Translations under genes and position numbers: made by a program | Shown: piece after piece, positions 51,805-60,875 of the stretch | Numbering within the stretch: the first letter of the stretch is position 1 | How the letters are laid out: each line of letters starts with the position of its first letter | Assembly (NCBI GenBank): GCA_020249435.1 | Contig: JADCFQ010000025.1 | Span: 1 to 64,000 of the forward strand | Length of the DNA stretch: 64,000 nt | Direction of reading: 5' to 3' | Source: Roseomonas sp. | Lineage (GTDB): Bacteria; Pseudomonadota; Alphaproteobacteria; Acetobacterales; Acetobacteraceae | The notes under the pieces: model-generated | Database searches by the model: none | Told to the model about the DNA's origin: nothing | Seen by the model: only the letters and a program-made list of their open reading frames with translations

Positions 51805-52815
51805 CTAGCCGAGCGCTGCCGCCACCCCGCCGGGCCGGCTGCTGACCAGCGCCGCCAGATCGGCCTGGGGCCGGGCGCCGAAATGGGAAATCACCTCAGC
51901 CGCGGCAATGCTGCCCCAGCGGCCACATTCGGCCAAAGCCAGGCCACGGGTCAGCGCCGCCATGAAGCCGGCGGCATAGGCATCCCCCGCGCCGGTGCTA
52001 TCCACCAGCCTGGTCGGCTCGGCGCGGATTTCATGGGTCTCGCTGCCCGCGATGATGCGGCTGCCCTTTTCGCTGCGGGTGAGCGCGGCAATGGCGACCT
52101 CGGCGCGCACCGCCTCAGCCGCTGCATCGAAATCCTCGGTCTCATAAAGGGCGCAAATCTCAGCCTCATTGGCGAAGACGATATCGGCTTCCTCGCGGAT
52201 GAAGGCGCGGAAGGCAGCGCGGTGGCGGCCCACGCAGAAGGGGTCGGATAGCGTGATCGCCACTTGCCGCCCGGCCTGATGGGCGATGCGCGCGGCGGCG
52301 CGGAAGGCGGCCTGGGCCGCCGGCGGGTCAAAAAGATAGCCCTCCAGATAGACAATGCGCGCGCTGGCAATGGCGGCTTGGTCCAGATCCGCCTCCCCAA
52401 AGGTCACGCAGGCGCCAAGGAAGGTATTCATGGTGCGCTGGCCATCGGGGGATACCAGGATCAGGCAGCGCGCGGTGGGGGCACCGCCGGCCAAGGGGGG
52501 CGTCGGGAAAGCGACCCCGGCGGCAGTAATGTCATGGCGGAATACCTGGCCGAGGCCATCATCCGCGACCTTGCCCAGATAGCCGACCTTGGCGCCAAGC
52601 CCCGCGGCGACGGCGCAGGTATTGGCAGCGGACCCGCCACTGCTTTCAACGCCTGGGCCCATGGCAGCGTAAATCGCCTCGGCCTGGTCGGTGCCGATCA
52701 GCGCCATGCCGCCCTTGGCCATGCCGTGTTCTTCCAGAAAACTGTCCTCGGCACGCGCCAGCACATCCACAATGGCATTGCCGATGCCAAGAATATCAAG
52801 GCTGGGGGGGGTCAT
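51805..52815 (-). CDS. PfkB-family kinase, adenosine kinase-like
   Basis: This ribokinase-fold kinase has 336 residues. It shows the substrate-binding ESSGGSAANTCAVAAGLG and the PfkB signature DSTGAGDAYAAGFMAAL with the catalytic Asp. The overall arrangement LGIGNAIVDVLARAEDSFL matches alphaproteobacterial adenosine kinases. It would make AMP from adenosine and ATP. It is divergent from the EI24 gene. Confidence 0.87.
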   Translation of the reverse strand: MTPPSLDILGIGNAIVDVLARAEDSFLEEHGMAKGGMALIGTDQAEAIYAAMGPGVESSGGSAANTCAVAAGLGAKVGYLGKVADDGLGQVFRHDITAAGVAFPTPPLAGGAPTARCLILVSPDGQRTMNTFLGACVTFGEADLDQAAIASARIVYLEGYLFDPPAAQAAFRAAARIAHQAGRQVAITLSDPFCVGRHRAAFRAFIREEADIVFANEAEICALYETEDFDAAAEAVRAEVAIAALTRSEKGSRIIAGSETHEIRAEPTRLVDSTGAGDAYAAGFMAALTRGLALAECGRWGSIAAAEVISHFGARPQADLAALVSSRPGGVAAALG

Positions 52816-52876
52816 GGGCGAGGGCTCCGGGAAAAGGTTGCGGCGGCATTAGCCTTGGGCGAGGGTGGCGTCCACC

Positions 52877-53575
52877 ATGCCGCAAGCGCTTTTCCTCGCC
52901 TTTCGCCAATTGGGCGACCCTGCCTTTCGTCTGCCGCTGATCCTGGGCGTGCTGGGGGCGGCTTTGGCGGTGCTGGGGCTGATCGGCTTGGCGGCCTGGC
53001 TGGCCGGGTGGGCGGCGGCGGGCGGGCCGGAATGGCTTTCCTGGATCACCCAGGCGGGCGGTGCGGCGGCGGGGGTGTTTCTCGGCTGGTGGCTGTTTCT
53101 GCCCGTGGCTCTCGGCATTGCGTCCCTGTTCACGGATAGCATCGCGGGCGCGGTGGAACGGCGGCATTACCCAGGACTCGCGGCGCCTTCCGGTGCTTCG
53201 GCGCTGGCGCAGCTGGGGCATGGGCTATGGTTCGGGGTGAAATTGCTGGCGCTGCAAATGCTGCTATTGCCGCTGTTCTTCATTCCCGTTTTTGGCGCGC
53301 TGCTGGCCTTGCTGATCGCGGCCCATGGGCTGGGCGCGGGGCTACTGCGGGAAGTGGCGCTCAGGCGCATGAACCTGGCGCATTCGCGCATCGCCTGGCA
53401 GCGGCTGCGCTGGCAGGGGTGGCTGCTTGGCATTGTATTGGCTTTGATGGCGATAGTGCCGGTGCTGAATTTATTGGTGCCGATCATTGGCATTGCGACG
53501 GCGGCGCATTTGCTGATCCGCGGCTTGGCCGGCTTCGAAAAATTTCCGAGTGCATCACCAGAAAACGGGGGATAA
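52877..53575 (+). CDS. EI24 domain membrane protein (CysZ-like)
   Basis: This 232-residue membrane protein has six or so hydrophobic segments, beginning FLAFRQLGDPAFRLPLILGV and ending in LALMAIVPVLNLLVPIIGIATA. EI24/CysZ proteins include sulfate transporters, but this does not prove sulfate transport here. The ATG at 52877 is preferred over a GTG 12 bp upstream. Bactofilin follows at 80 bp. Confidence 0.8.
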   Translation: MPQALFLAFRQLGDPAFRLPLILGVLGAALAVLGLIGLAAWLAGWAAAGGPEWLSWITQAGGAAAGVFLGWWLFLPVALGIASLFTDSIAGAVERRHYPGLAAPSGASALAQLGHGLWFGVKLLALQMLLLPLFFIPVFGALLALLIAAHGLGAGLLREVALRRMNLAHSRIAWQRLRWQGWLLGIVLALMAIVPVLNLLVPIIGIATAAHLLIRGLAGFEKFPSASPENGG

Positions 53576-53655
53576 CCTGTTTTCGCCCGTTGTGGCGTTC
53601 CAGAGTCGCATGCTAGCCGAAGGCATCAGCAACACGAATCACCAAGGGGGCTAAT

Positions 53656-54276
53656 ATGTCGCTTTTCCGTCGCAAGGATGAAGCCACCACTCCGTCAGCA
53701 CCGGAACCCAGCAGCGTGCCGACAGCGCGCGATCCCGACCTGGCGGTGCCGCCCTTCCGGCCTGCGGCGGCGGTGGTGCCACCGGTGGCGAGTGCAGCCG
53801 CCACGCCGGCGAAGCCGACCATCGCGCCATCCCCCGCCGCGCGCCCCACGACGCCAACTGCTGGCCGCCCCATCGGCCGCGCCGAGGCTGGTGAAAAGCG
53901 CGTCCTGCAATTGGGCAAGGGCATCAGCATCCAGGGCAGCGTGACGGAAGCCGAGCGCATCGTCATTGAAGGCACCATGGAAAGCCAGCTTTTGCAGTGC
54001 CAGGAATTGGCCATCAGCCATTCCGGCGTCTTCAAAGGCGAAGCTCAGGTGGAAGACGCCGATATCGCCGGCGTGTTTGACGGTACGCTGAACGCCACCG
54101 GCAGCCTGATCATCCGTGCCACGGGCCGAGTTTTGGGTGTAGCGCGGTCCCGCCGCCTTTCCGTGGAAGATGGCGGGCAGTTGACCGGGCGCATGGAAAT
54201 GCTCACCGAAGCGACGGCCAACCCATCCATGCCGGTGGCGCCGCCCGTGCGCGTGGTCGAATCCAGCGATTCCTGA
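53656..54276 (+). CDS. Bactofilin-family polymer-forming protein
   Basis: This 206-residue protein has a disordered Pro/Ala-rich N-terminus (residues 1-75) and the bactofilin beta-helix core GKGISIQGSVTEAERIVIEG through VEDGGQLTGRMEM. It polymerises without nucleotide and scaffolds cell-envelope shape proteins. The upstream AAGGGGGC provides a ribosome site. The C-terminal tail is short and low complexity. Confidence 0.9.
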   Translation: MSLFRRKDEATTPSAPEPSSVPTARDPDLAVPPFRPAAAVVPPVASAAATPAKPTIAPSPAARPTTPTAGRPIGRAEAGEKRVLQLGKGISIQGSVTEAERIVIEGTMESQLLQCQELAISHSGVFKGEAQVEDADIAGVFDGTLNATGSLIIRATGRVLGVARSRRLSVEDGGQLTGRMEMLTEATANPSMPVAPPVRVVESSDS

Positions 54277-54332
54277 TCTGGCGCCGCGTGCGCCAGGGGC
54301 CGAGGCCAATAATCCCGTCACCGCGGCGCCGC

Positions 54333-54866
54333 ATGGCGCCGCGGTTGCTTCCCCTTGGCGCCGCCAGCTTGGCCGTGGCGGCGTTATTGCTCACCCCCGC
54401 CTGCCGTAAATCGGAAGCGGAGGGGGCAACGCTTGGCCTGGAACAGGCGTTGCGAGATACCAGAGCAAGCTTGGCTGCCATTGGCCTGCCATCTGCGCCA
54501 GACGCCACACAAACGGAACGGCCCGCGCCCTTGCCGCCGCCGAGCAGCGCCAGCGCCCCGCGCCGCCAGGGTGCCAACCCACCCGCCGCCGCCAGCGCCT
54601 TGCAGGGACAAATGCCCGAAGCCGTGATTTCTGCCCTTGGGGAGCCCGCCTTGCGTCGGCGCGAAGGCGACGCCGAGATCTGGCTTTATCAGGCGCCGGA
54701 TTGCCGGCTGGATTTGGTTTTCTACCCTGAGGCCTCGCGCCTGGTGCTGACCCATGCTGCGGCGCGGGCCTTTGGTGCCCGGCGCCTGACTGAATCAGCC
54801 TGCCTGGAAGCGCTGGCCCGCGCGCCCAATCCGCCCCCCTGGACCGCCCCCGGCGGCGGAGGCTGA
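54333..54866 (+). CDS. Probable lipoprotein with a BamE/SmpA-like segment
   Basis: This 177-residue protein has a signal ending in LLLTPAC with Cys at residue 24, a near-lipobox. A Pro/Ala linker precedes AVISALGEPALRRREGDAEIWLYQ and LDLVFYPE, an order like the SmpA/OmlA/BamE repeat. Function is unknown. The ATG at 54333 is preferred because the upstream GTG lacks homology. It lies between bactofilin and an AEC transporter. Confidence 0.6.
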   Translation: MAPRLLPLGAASLAVAALLLTPACRKSEAEGATLGLEQALRDTRASLAAIGLPSAPDATQTERPAPLPPPSSASAPRRQGANPPAAASALQGQMPEAVISALGEPALRRREGDAEIWLYQAPDCRLDLVFYPEASRLVLTHAAARAFGARRLTESACLEALARAPNPPPWTAPGGGG

Positions 54867-54875
54867 ATAGCGCGT

Positions 54876-55790
54876 ATGAACCTTTGGCTTGATGCCTTTG
54901 TACCGGCCTTTGCGCTGCTGGGCCTTGGTGCGCTGCTGCGCCGCATTCTGCTGCCCTTGGATGCGGTTTGGGCGGGCATGGAAAAGCTGATCTATTGGGT
55001 GCTGCTGCCGAGCCTGATTCTTTCAGCCCTCGCCGCGCTTGATCCCGCGAGCCTGCCACTCGGCGCCATGGCCTTCACCATTTGGGGCGCGCTGGCGATC
55101 GGCACGCTGATTTCCGTGCTGCTGTCGCGTAGCATGGGGCATGGGCATGCGGCCATGACGTCTATTCTTCAGGGTGGCATTCGCTTCAACAACCTGATGG
55201 GTTTTGCGATTGTGGGTGCGATTTTCGGCGCCGAGGGCATCAGCTTTGGCGCCGTAGCTACCGGCATCATCGTGCCCTTTGTGCAAAGTGTAACAACACT
55301 CGCCTTCGCCATGGATGGCAGCCGAGGTCGACCAAAACCACTCACGATCCTGCGGCAATTGATCCTGAACCCGCTGATCATCGCCTGCATCCTGGGCTTC
55401 ACCATCGCTGCCCTTGGCGGCTTTCCGCCTGGCGTGAAGCCAACCATTCAAACGCTCGGTCGCGCCTCAGTGGCCCTTGGCCTGCTTTGCGTTGGCGCGG
55501 CGCTATCCTGGGAGAGTTTCACCGATCGCGTGCCAACCCAGGCGCTGACCGGCGTTCTGAAGCTGGTGGGCATGCCGGCCATCACCTATGGCTTGGGGAC
55601 ATTTGCCGGGCTGCCCCCTTTGCCGCTGGCGGCGGCGGTGATTTTCATGGCACTGCCAACGGCGGCCACTTCCTATGTCATGGCGCGCGCCATGGGCGGC
55701 GATGCCAAGCTGATGGCCGCGATCACCACGACGGAACACATCGCTTCCATCCTGACATTGCCTTTTTGGGTGATGCTGGTTTTGGGGTGA
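54876..55790 (+). CDS. AEC-family (auxin efflux carrier) transporter
   Basis: This membrane permease of 304 residues has about ten helices, beginning DAFVPAFALLGLGALLRRIL and including the conserved GIRFNNLMGFAIVGAIFG helix and the C-terminal ALPTAATSYVMARAMGGDA motif. AEC carriers export or exchange small carboxylates; the direction and substrate here are not known. It starts 9 bp after the lipoprotein gene. Confidence 0.9.
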   Translation: MNLWLDAFVPAFALLGLGALLRRILLPLDAVWAGMEKLIYWVLLPSLILSALAALDPASLPLGAMAFTIWGALAIGTLISVLLSRSMGHGHAAMTSILQGGIRFNNLMGFAIVGAIFGAEGISFGAVATGIIVPFVQSVTTLAFAMDGSRGRPKPLTILRQLILNPLIIACILGFTIAALGGFPPGVKPTIQTLGRASVALGLLCVGAALSWESFTDRVPTQALTGVLKLVGMPAITYGLGTFAGLPPLPLAAAVIFMALPTAATSYVMARAMGGDAKLMAAITTTEHIASILTLPFWVMLVLG

Positions 55791-55860
55791 AGCTCTTGGC
55801 GCTGCGCTTGCGCCTTCCCATATCCAAGATATCTTCGTGTCTGACAGGGAAAATCCACCG

Positions 55861-56154
55861 ATGATGCGTCTTCTTCTTGTCCTTTGCGCGCTTTACGCTG
55901 GCAGTACCGTGGCGCAAGCCGCGCCGCCATCCACCGCGCAAGATGCCGTACCTGTGCATGAGGAGCGGCGCCTTTCGGAACGCGCCAGCGCCGCCATGGG
56001 TCGCGCGGCTGAGGAAACCACCTCGGCCTTCGGGCGTGCCTTGCAATGGACCGGGCGGCAATTGGAAGGCGCCGGTCAATGGACCGCGCGGCAGGGAGAA
56101 ACCATCGGGACCGAGCGGCCGGCAAACGCGCCTACGCCTGGTCCGGCAAGGTAA
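55861..56154 (+). CDS. Small secreted protein of unknown function
   Basis: This 97-residue protein has a clear signal peptide (MRLLLVLCALYAGSTVAQA) and a Thr/Gln/Arg-rich mature part, RALQWTGRQLEGAGQWTARQ, resembling amphipathic periplasmic helices. No family is recognised. Its last 23 bp overlap, in convergent orientation, the end of hyuA. The ATG at 55861 is used; a GTG at 55837 would add 8 residues ahead of the signal. Confidence 0.6.
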   Translation: MMRLLLVLCALYAGSTVAQAAPPSTAQDAVPVHEERRLSERASAAMGRAAEETTSAFGRALQWTGRQLEGAGQWTARQGETIGTERPANAPTPGPAR

Positions 56155-58186
56155 TCTCCAACCACCCGCGCGCATCCATCCGCGCGGCATCACCGGGCAG
56201 CAGCAGCACAGTCGTGGTATCGCTTTCCACAATCGCTGGCCCCGCCACCGGCTGATCCGCGCCAAGTGCGGCGAAATCATAAACCGGCACCTCGGCCACA
56301 CCGCCTTCCAGCATGATGCGCCGAGCACCGCGCGGCGTCACCATGGCGCCCGCTGCCTTGCCCGCCGGTGCGGGCATGGGCGGCAAGCGGCCAATCACCG
56401 CCAGCCTGGCATTCACCAGCACAACTTCTTCCTGCCGTAGCGCATAGGTGAACAGCGCCTCATGCCGCGCGTGAAAAGCATCGCGCAGCCGATCTGCAAG
56501 CCCCGCCCCTTCCCAAGCGACATGATCAAGCGGCACGGCGATATCAAAAACCTGCTCGCCATAGCGCATATCCGCCGCGCGGCGTGTTTCCACAGTGCCG
56601 CCAAACCAGCTGGCGACCCGCGCGCGGCCTTCCTTTTCCAAAGCGGCCCAAATGGCGCGCAGCGCATCATCATCCGGCACGCCGCCCGTGTTCAATTCGC
56701 TGCGCGCCATTTCGTACCGCAAATCCGTATGCAGCATGCCCCAGGCGGAAAGCCCGGCGGCGAAGAAGGGCACCGCCACGCGCCGCATGCCCAACTCCCG
56801 CGCCACGGCGCTGGCATGCAGCCCCGCCGCACCACCAAAAGCGAGCAGACAGAAATCGCGCGGATCAACGCCGCGCCGGACCGTCGCCACGCGTATTCCA
56901 TCCGCCATGCGGATATTGGCCAAGCGATGCACGCCCGCCGCCGCGGCCATGGCATCAAGCCCAAGCCTGGCGCCGAGGCTTGCAAAAGCGCGTTCCGCCG
57001 CTGCCATATCCAACTTGCGCTTGCCGCCGAGGAAATTCGCGGCATCCAGATAGCCCAGCACGAGATTGGCATCTGTCACCGCTGGTTCCGTGCCGCCCTG
57101 CCCATAGGCCGCCGGCCCTGGCACCGCGCCAGCGCTGCGCGGGCCGACCTGTAGCGTACCGCCCGCGCCGACATGGCCGATGGAACCGCCACCTGCGCCA
57201 AGCGTCACGATATCCAGGCTTTCCAGCGCAATGCGTTCACCGGCCACATCGCGGCCTCGGCCAAGCGCGGCATCGCCTTCCTGGATCAGCGCAATATCGG
57301 TGGAGGTGCCGCCTACATCAAACGTGATCAAATCCTGCCCGAGACCTCGTTCCGCCAAGGCAACACCGGCCGCCACACCGCCCGCCGGGCCTGACAGCGC
57401 CGTGCCCGCCGCCAAGCGCGCCGCTTCTTCCACCGGCGCAACACCGCCATGGGAGAGGATAACGAAAACCGGCCCGCCATAGCCCGCCTGTTCCAAACGC
57501 CCGCGCAGCCGCTCCAGATAGCGCGAGACAATCGGGCCCACATAGGCATTCACCGCCGCGGTCGAAAAGCGCTCAAATTCCTTGATCTGCGGCAGAACTT
57601 CCGCCGATGTCGTGATGAAAACTCCAGGCAAGGCCGCGCGCAAAGCCTCGGCTGCCGCGTTTTCATGGCGCGCATCGCGCCAGGAATGGAGGAAACAAAC
57701 CGCGACGGCTTCCACTTTTTCCGCGCGCAATTGTGTAATCGCTGCGTCAAGCGAAGCGTGATCCAGCGGCACTTCCACCCGCCCGTCCGGGCGCAGCCTT
57801 TCGCGCACCGCAAGCCGCAAACGGCGCGGCACCAGCGCGGGTGCGGCGGGCAGGCGCATATTATAGCGTTCGGGCTTGAGACCTTCCCGCATTTCAATCA
57901 CATCGCGATGTCCTTCCGTAGTCAGCATCGCAATTTTCGCGCCCTTGCGTTCCAACAAGGCATTGGTGGCAACAGTGGTGCCATGCACGATGCGCTCTGT
58001 CTGGCGCAGCAGATCGGCCAGCGTGACGCCAAGTGATTCCGCGAGAACGGCAAGCCCCGCAACCACGCCTTCCGATTGATCCGCCGGCGTGCTGGCTGCC
58101 TTTGCGAGAGTGGTTGTTCCATCCGCCGCGACACAGACCACATCGGTGAAAGTGCCGCCGACATCAACGCCGATACGATAGGTCAT
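56132..58186 (-). CDS. hyuA: Hydantoinase A/oxoprolinase family protein
   Basis: This actin-like ATPase-fold subunit has 684 residues: an N-terminal IGVDVGGTFTDVVCVAADGT, a central LITFDVGGTSTDIALIQEG and a C-terminal VESDTTTVLLLPG. HyuA/OplaH-type subunits drive ATP-dependent hydrolysis of cyclic amides such as 5-oxoproline or N-methylhydantoin. It overlaps hyuB by 4 bp (ATGA). It shares a DNA end with the small secreted protein gene. Confidence 0.92.
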   Translation of the reverse strand: MTYRIGVDVGGTFTDVVCVAADGTTTLAKAASTPADQSEGVVAGLAVLAESLGVTLADLLRQTERIVHGTTVATNALLERKGAKIAMLTTEGHRDVIEMREGLKPERYNMRLPAAPALVPRRLRLAVRERLRPDGRVEVPLDHASLDAAITQLRAEKVEAVAVCFLHSWRDARHENAAAEALRAALPGVFITTSAEVLPQIKEFERFSTAAVNAYVGPIVSRYLERLRGRLEQAGYGGPVFVILSHGGVAPVEEAARLAAGTALSGPAGGVAAGVALAERGLGQDLITFDVGGTSTDIALIQEGDAALGRGRDVAGERIALESLDIVTLGAGGGSIGHVGAGGTLQVGPRSAGAVPGPAAYGQGGTEPAVTDANLVLGYLDAANFLGGKRKLDMAAAERAFASLGARLGLDAMAAAAGVHRLANIRMADGIRVATVRRGVDPRDFCLLAFGGAAGLHASAVARELGMRRVAVPFFAAGLSAWGMLHTDLRYEMARSELNTGGVPDDDALRAIWAALEKEGRARVASWFGGTVETRRAADMRYGEQVFDIAVPLDHVAWEGAGLADRLRDAFHARHEALFTYALRQEEVVLVNARLAVIGRLPPMPAPAGKAAGAMVTPRGARRIMLEGGVAEVPVYDFAALGADQPVAGPAIVESDTTTVLLLPGDAARMDARGWLEITLPDQA

Positions 58187-59829
58187 ACCAAACCCTCCGC
58201 CGCATCAGCCGCGCGCGCGGCAGGATCGCGTTTCTCGGGTGGCCCCCAACCGCCGCCGCCGCCGGAGAGCACATGCAATTGATCCCCCGGCGAAAGCGGA
58301 ATGCCGACTTCCTTGGTGCGCAAATCCCGCGCGCTGCCATCGGCGCGTTCCAGCCGGTAGTGGTGTGGTGCGCCATCCTGACCACCCAGCATCCCCGCCG
58401 CACCGTAACGCACCCCATCGCCTGCGGTATTCGCCACTGATGGGCCATCGGTTTCCAGCTTCAGCAGCAAATCGCCGCCAAGCCCGCCGCGATAAGTGCC
58501 ATCGCCCGCGCTGCCGGGGCGGAATTCATGCCGCGCGAAGAACAGCGGGAAACGCGCTTCTGCCATTTCCACACTGCCGAATTTCAAACCGCCGGCAGAA
58601 TGCCATTCGCCGGCCGTGGACCAGCCATCGCCGCCCGAGGAACCCCCGCCACCTGGCCGCGCATGGAACATATGCCAGACGAAAAAGCGCCCTGGCCTGC
58701 GCGGGTCGCGCCCCTTGATCGCCACGCGAAAACGCCGCCCCCAACCACCCATGGCACGATCCGGGCAGGCATTGGCAAGGGCTTTCACCACTGCCTCCAC
58801 AACCTCATTCGAACAATGCGATGTGCACATGGTGACCGGCGCGCCTTCCGCGGCCCAAACCACCGTGCCTTCGCGCGCCTTGATGGTGAGCGGGCGGAAG
58901 CAGCCATCATTCTTCGCGACTTCAGGATCGAGCAGAAAGGCAAGTGCCATGCGCACCGCACTCGCCATATTGGGATAGGATGAATTGACGAAGCCAGGCG
59001 TCTGCGGCGCGCTTTCCGTGAGGTCCACCGTCAGATGATCGCCCTGTTTCGTGACGCGCGCGCGAATGGCAATATCCTTGCCGCCAAAGCCATCATCATC
59101 CAGAAACGCCTCCCCCAGCCAGGTGCCATCGGCCCAGGTGGAAATGATGCGCCGCGTATGCGCTTCCGCGAGCTTCAAGATGGCGTCCACGGCGGCGACG
59201 GTGGTATCAGCGCCATAACGCGCCAGCACTGACAGCAGGCGCTTTTCGCCGAGATGTGCCGCACCGATCATTGCCATCAGATCACCGCGCACATCGCGCG
59301 CCAACCGCGTATTGGTGATGATCATACGGACCAAATCTTCGCGCGGCAGGCGCCCCTGGCCCAATAGAATGGGCGGCACGCGCAAGCCTTCTTGCCAAAT
59401 CTCTGTCGCACCCGGATTATAGCCGCCATGGGTCGCGCCACCGATATCCGTGTGATGCGCACGCACGACCGACCAGAATACCAAGCGACCTTCGGCAAAG
59501 ACCGGCACAATGGCCGTGAGGTCCGGCAAATGCGACCCGCCATGATAGGGATCGTTCAACAGATAGATATCGCCTTCCTGCACGCTATCGCCAAAGGCAT
59601 CGCGCACCGCTTGCACGGCGAATGGCATGGCGCCGACATGCACCGGAATGTGATCCGCCTGCGCCACCAGCCGCGCTTCCGCATCGCAGAGCGCAATCGA
59701 GAAATCGCGGGACGAATTCAGGATTTGCGAATAGGCGGTGCGCAGCATCGCCTCCCCCATTTCCTCCACAATGGCGCGGAAACGGTTATCGAGGACCGAG
59801 AGCGTGACGGGATCAGGGGCGGTTTTCAT
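58183..59829 (-). CDS. hyuB: Hydantoinase B/oxoprolinase family protein
   Basis: This HyuB-type partner has 548 residues. It has the QADHIPVHVGAMPFAVQAV block near residue 65, the DPYHGGSHLPDLTAIVPVF motif and SGGGGGWGPPEKRDP near the end. HyuA and HyuB form the ATP-dependent hydrolase. The ATG at 59829 is chosen because homology starts at MKTAPDPVTLSVLDN. The gene is divergent from the SMP-30 gene. Confidence 0.92.
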   Translation of the reverse strand: MKTAPDPVTLSVLDNRFRAIVEEMGEAMLRTAYSQILNSSRDFSIALCDAEARLVAQADHIPVHVGAMPFAVQAVRDAFGDSVQEGDIYLLNDPYHGGSHLPDLTAIVPVFAEGRLVFWSVVRAHHTDIGGATHGGYNPGATEIWQEGLRVPPILLGQGRLPREDLVRMIITNTRLARDVRGDLMAMIGAAHLGEKRLLSVLARYGADTTVAAVDAILKLAEAHTRRIISTWADGTWLGEAFLDDDGFGGKDIAIRARVTKQGDHLTVDLTESAPQTPGFVNSSYPNMASAVRMALAFLLDPEVAKNDGCFRPLTIKAREGTVVWAAEGAPVTMCTSHCSNEVVEAVVKALANACPDRAMGGWGRRFRVAIKGRDPRRPGRFFVWHMFHARPGGGGSSGGDGWSTAGEWHSAGGLKFGSVEMAEARFPLFFARHEFRPGSAGDGTYRGGLGGDLLLKLETDGPSVANTAGDGVRYGAAGMLGGQDGAPHHYRLERADGSARDLRTKEVGIPLSPGDQLHVLSGGGGGWGPPEKRDPAARAADAAEGLV

Positions 59830-59923
59830 GGGGTGAAGGCTTCCCCCGAAGGCGCCTGCCGTCAAGGCTTCGCAGCCGGGCAAAACGGGGCCATGATCAG
59901 GGCAACCAAACCAGGAGGAAACC

Positions 59924-60862
59924 ATGGCCGTTCATGTTGCATCACCCGACCTGAAGATCATCGCCGAGGGGCTGCGCTTCCCCGAAGGCCCGGTTGCCAT
60001 GCCCGATGGGTCCGTGGCGCTGGTGGAAATCGAGGCGCGGCGCATCACCAAAGTGGCACCCAATGGCGCGAAAACCACAATCGCGACGGTGGAAGGCGCG
60101 CCGAATGGCCTCGCCCTTGGGCCGAATGGCAGTTTTTACGTCTGCAATAATGGCGGCTTCACCTGGCATGAGGAACCCGGGATGCTGCGCCCGAGCGGTC
60201 AGTCACCGGATTATTCCGGCGGGCGGATTGAAAAGATTGATCCGGCCACCGGCAAGGTTGAAGCGCTGATCCGCGTATGTGACGGGCGGCCCTTGCGTGG
60301 CCCGAATGATTTGATGTTCGATGGCAAGGGTGGTTTTTGGTTTTCTGATCTCGGCAAGGTGCGCGCGCGGGATCGCGACCATGGCGGCGCCTATTGGGCA
60401 TCAGAAGATGGATCGCGCGTGGTGGAAGCGGCCTTCCCCGTATTTGGCGGTGCCAATGGCATTGGCATCAGCCCGGATGGCAAGGTGCTTTATGTGGCCG
60501 AGACCGAAACCGGTCGGCTTTGGGCCTGGGATATTGAAGCGCCCGGCAAGCTGAAGAAGGAACCCTGGCCATCCAGCGCGGGCGGGCGCGTGCTGTGCCA
60601 ATTCCCTGGCTATCGGCGCCTGGACAGCATCGCGATTGCCGCTTCGGGCAATATCATTGTGGCGACACTGGTGGCGGGGGAGATCACCACCGTGTCACCT
60701 TCGGGCGAGATCCTCCGCACCGTGAAAATGCCCGAACGCATGCCAACCAATATCTGCTTTGGCGGGCCGGATATGCGCACGGCTTATATTACGTTGTCCA
60801 ACACGGGAAAGTTGGTGGCGATGCAGTGGGATGAACCGGGACTAAGACTCCCCCATAATTGA
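59924..60862 (+). CDS. SMP-30/gluconolactonase/LRE-family protein
   Basis: This six-bladed beta-propeller protein has 312 residues. The metal-site Glu is in GLRFPEGPVAMPDGS, an Asn in NGLALGPNGSFYVCNNGG, and the Asn/Asp pair in GPNDLMFDGKGGFWFSD and GISPDGKVLYVAETE. It would hydrolyse a sugar or other lactone with a divalent metal. No signal peptide is visible. It converges on the CoA transferase gene. Confidence 0.88.
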   Translation: MAVHVASPDLKIIAEGLRFPEGPVAMPDGSVALVEIEARRITKVAPNGAKTTIATVEGAPNGLALGPNGSFYVCNNGGFTWHEEPGMLRPSGQSPDYSGGRIEKIDPATGKVEALIRVCDGRPLRGPNDLMFDGKGGFWFSDLGKVRARDRDHGGAYWASEDGSRVVEAAFPVFGGANGIGISPDGKVLYVAETETGRLWAWDIEAPGKLKKEPWPSSAGGRVLCQFPGYRRLDSIAIAASGNIIVATLVAGEITTVSPSGEILRTVKMPERMPTNICFGGPDMRTAYITLSNTGKLVAMQWDEPGLRLPHN

Positions 60863-60875
60863 GAAGGGGCGCGCC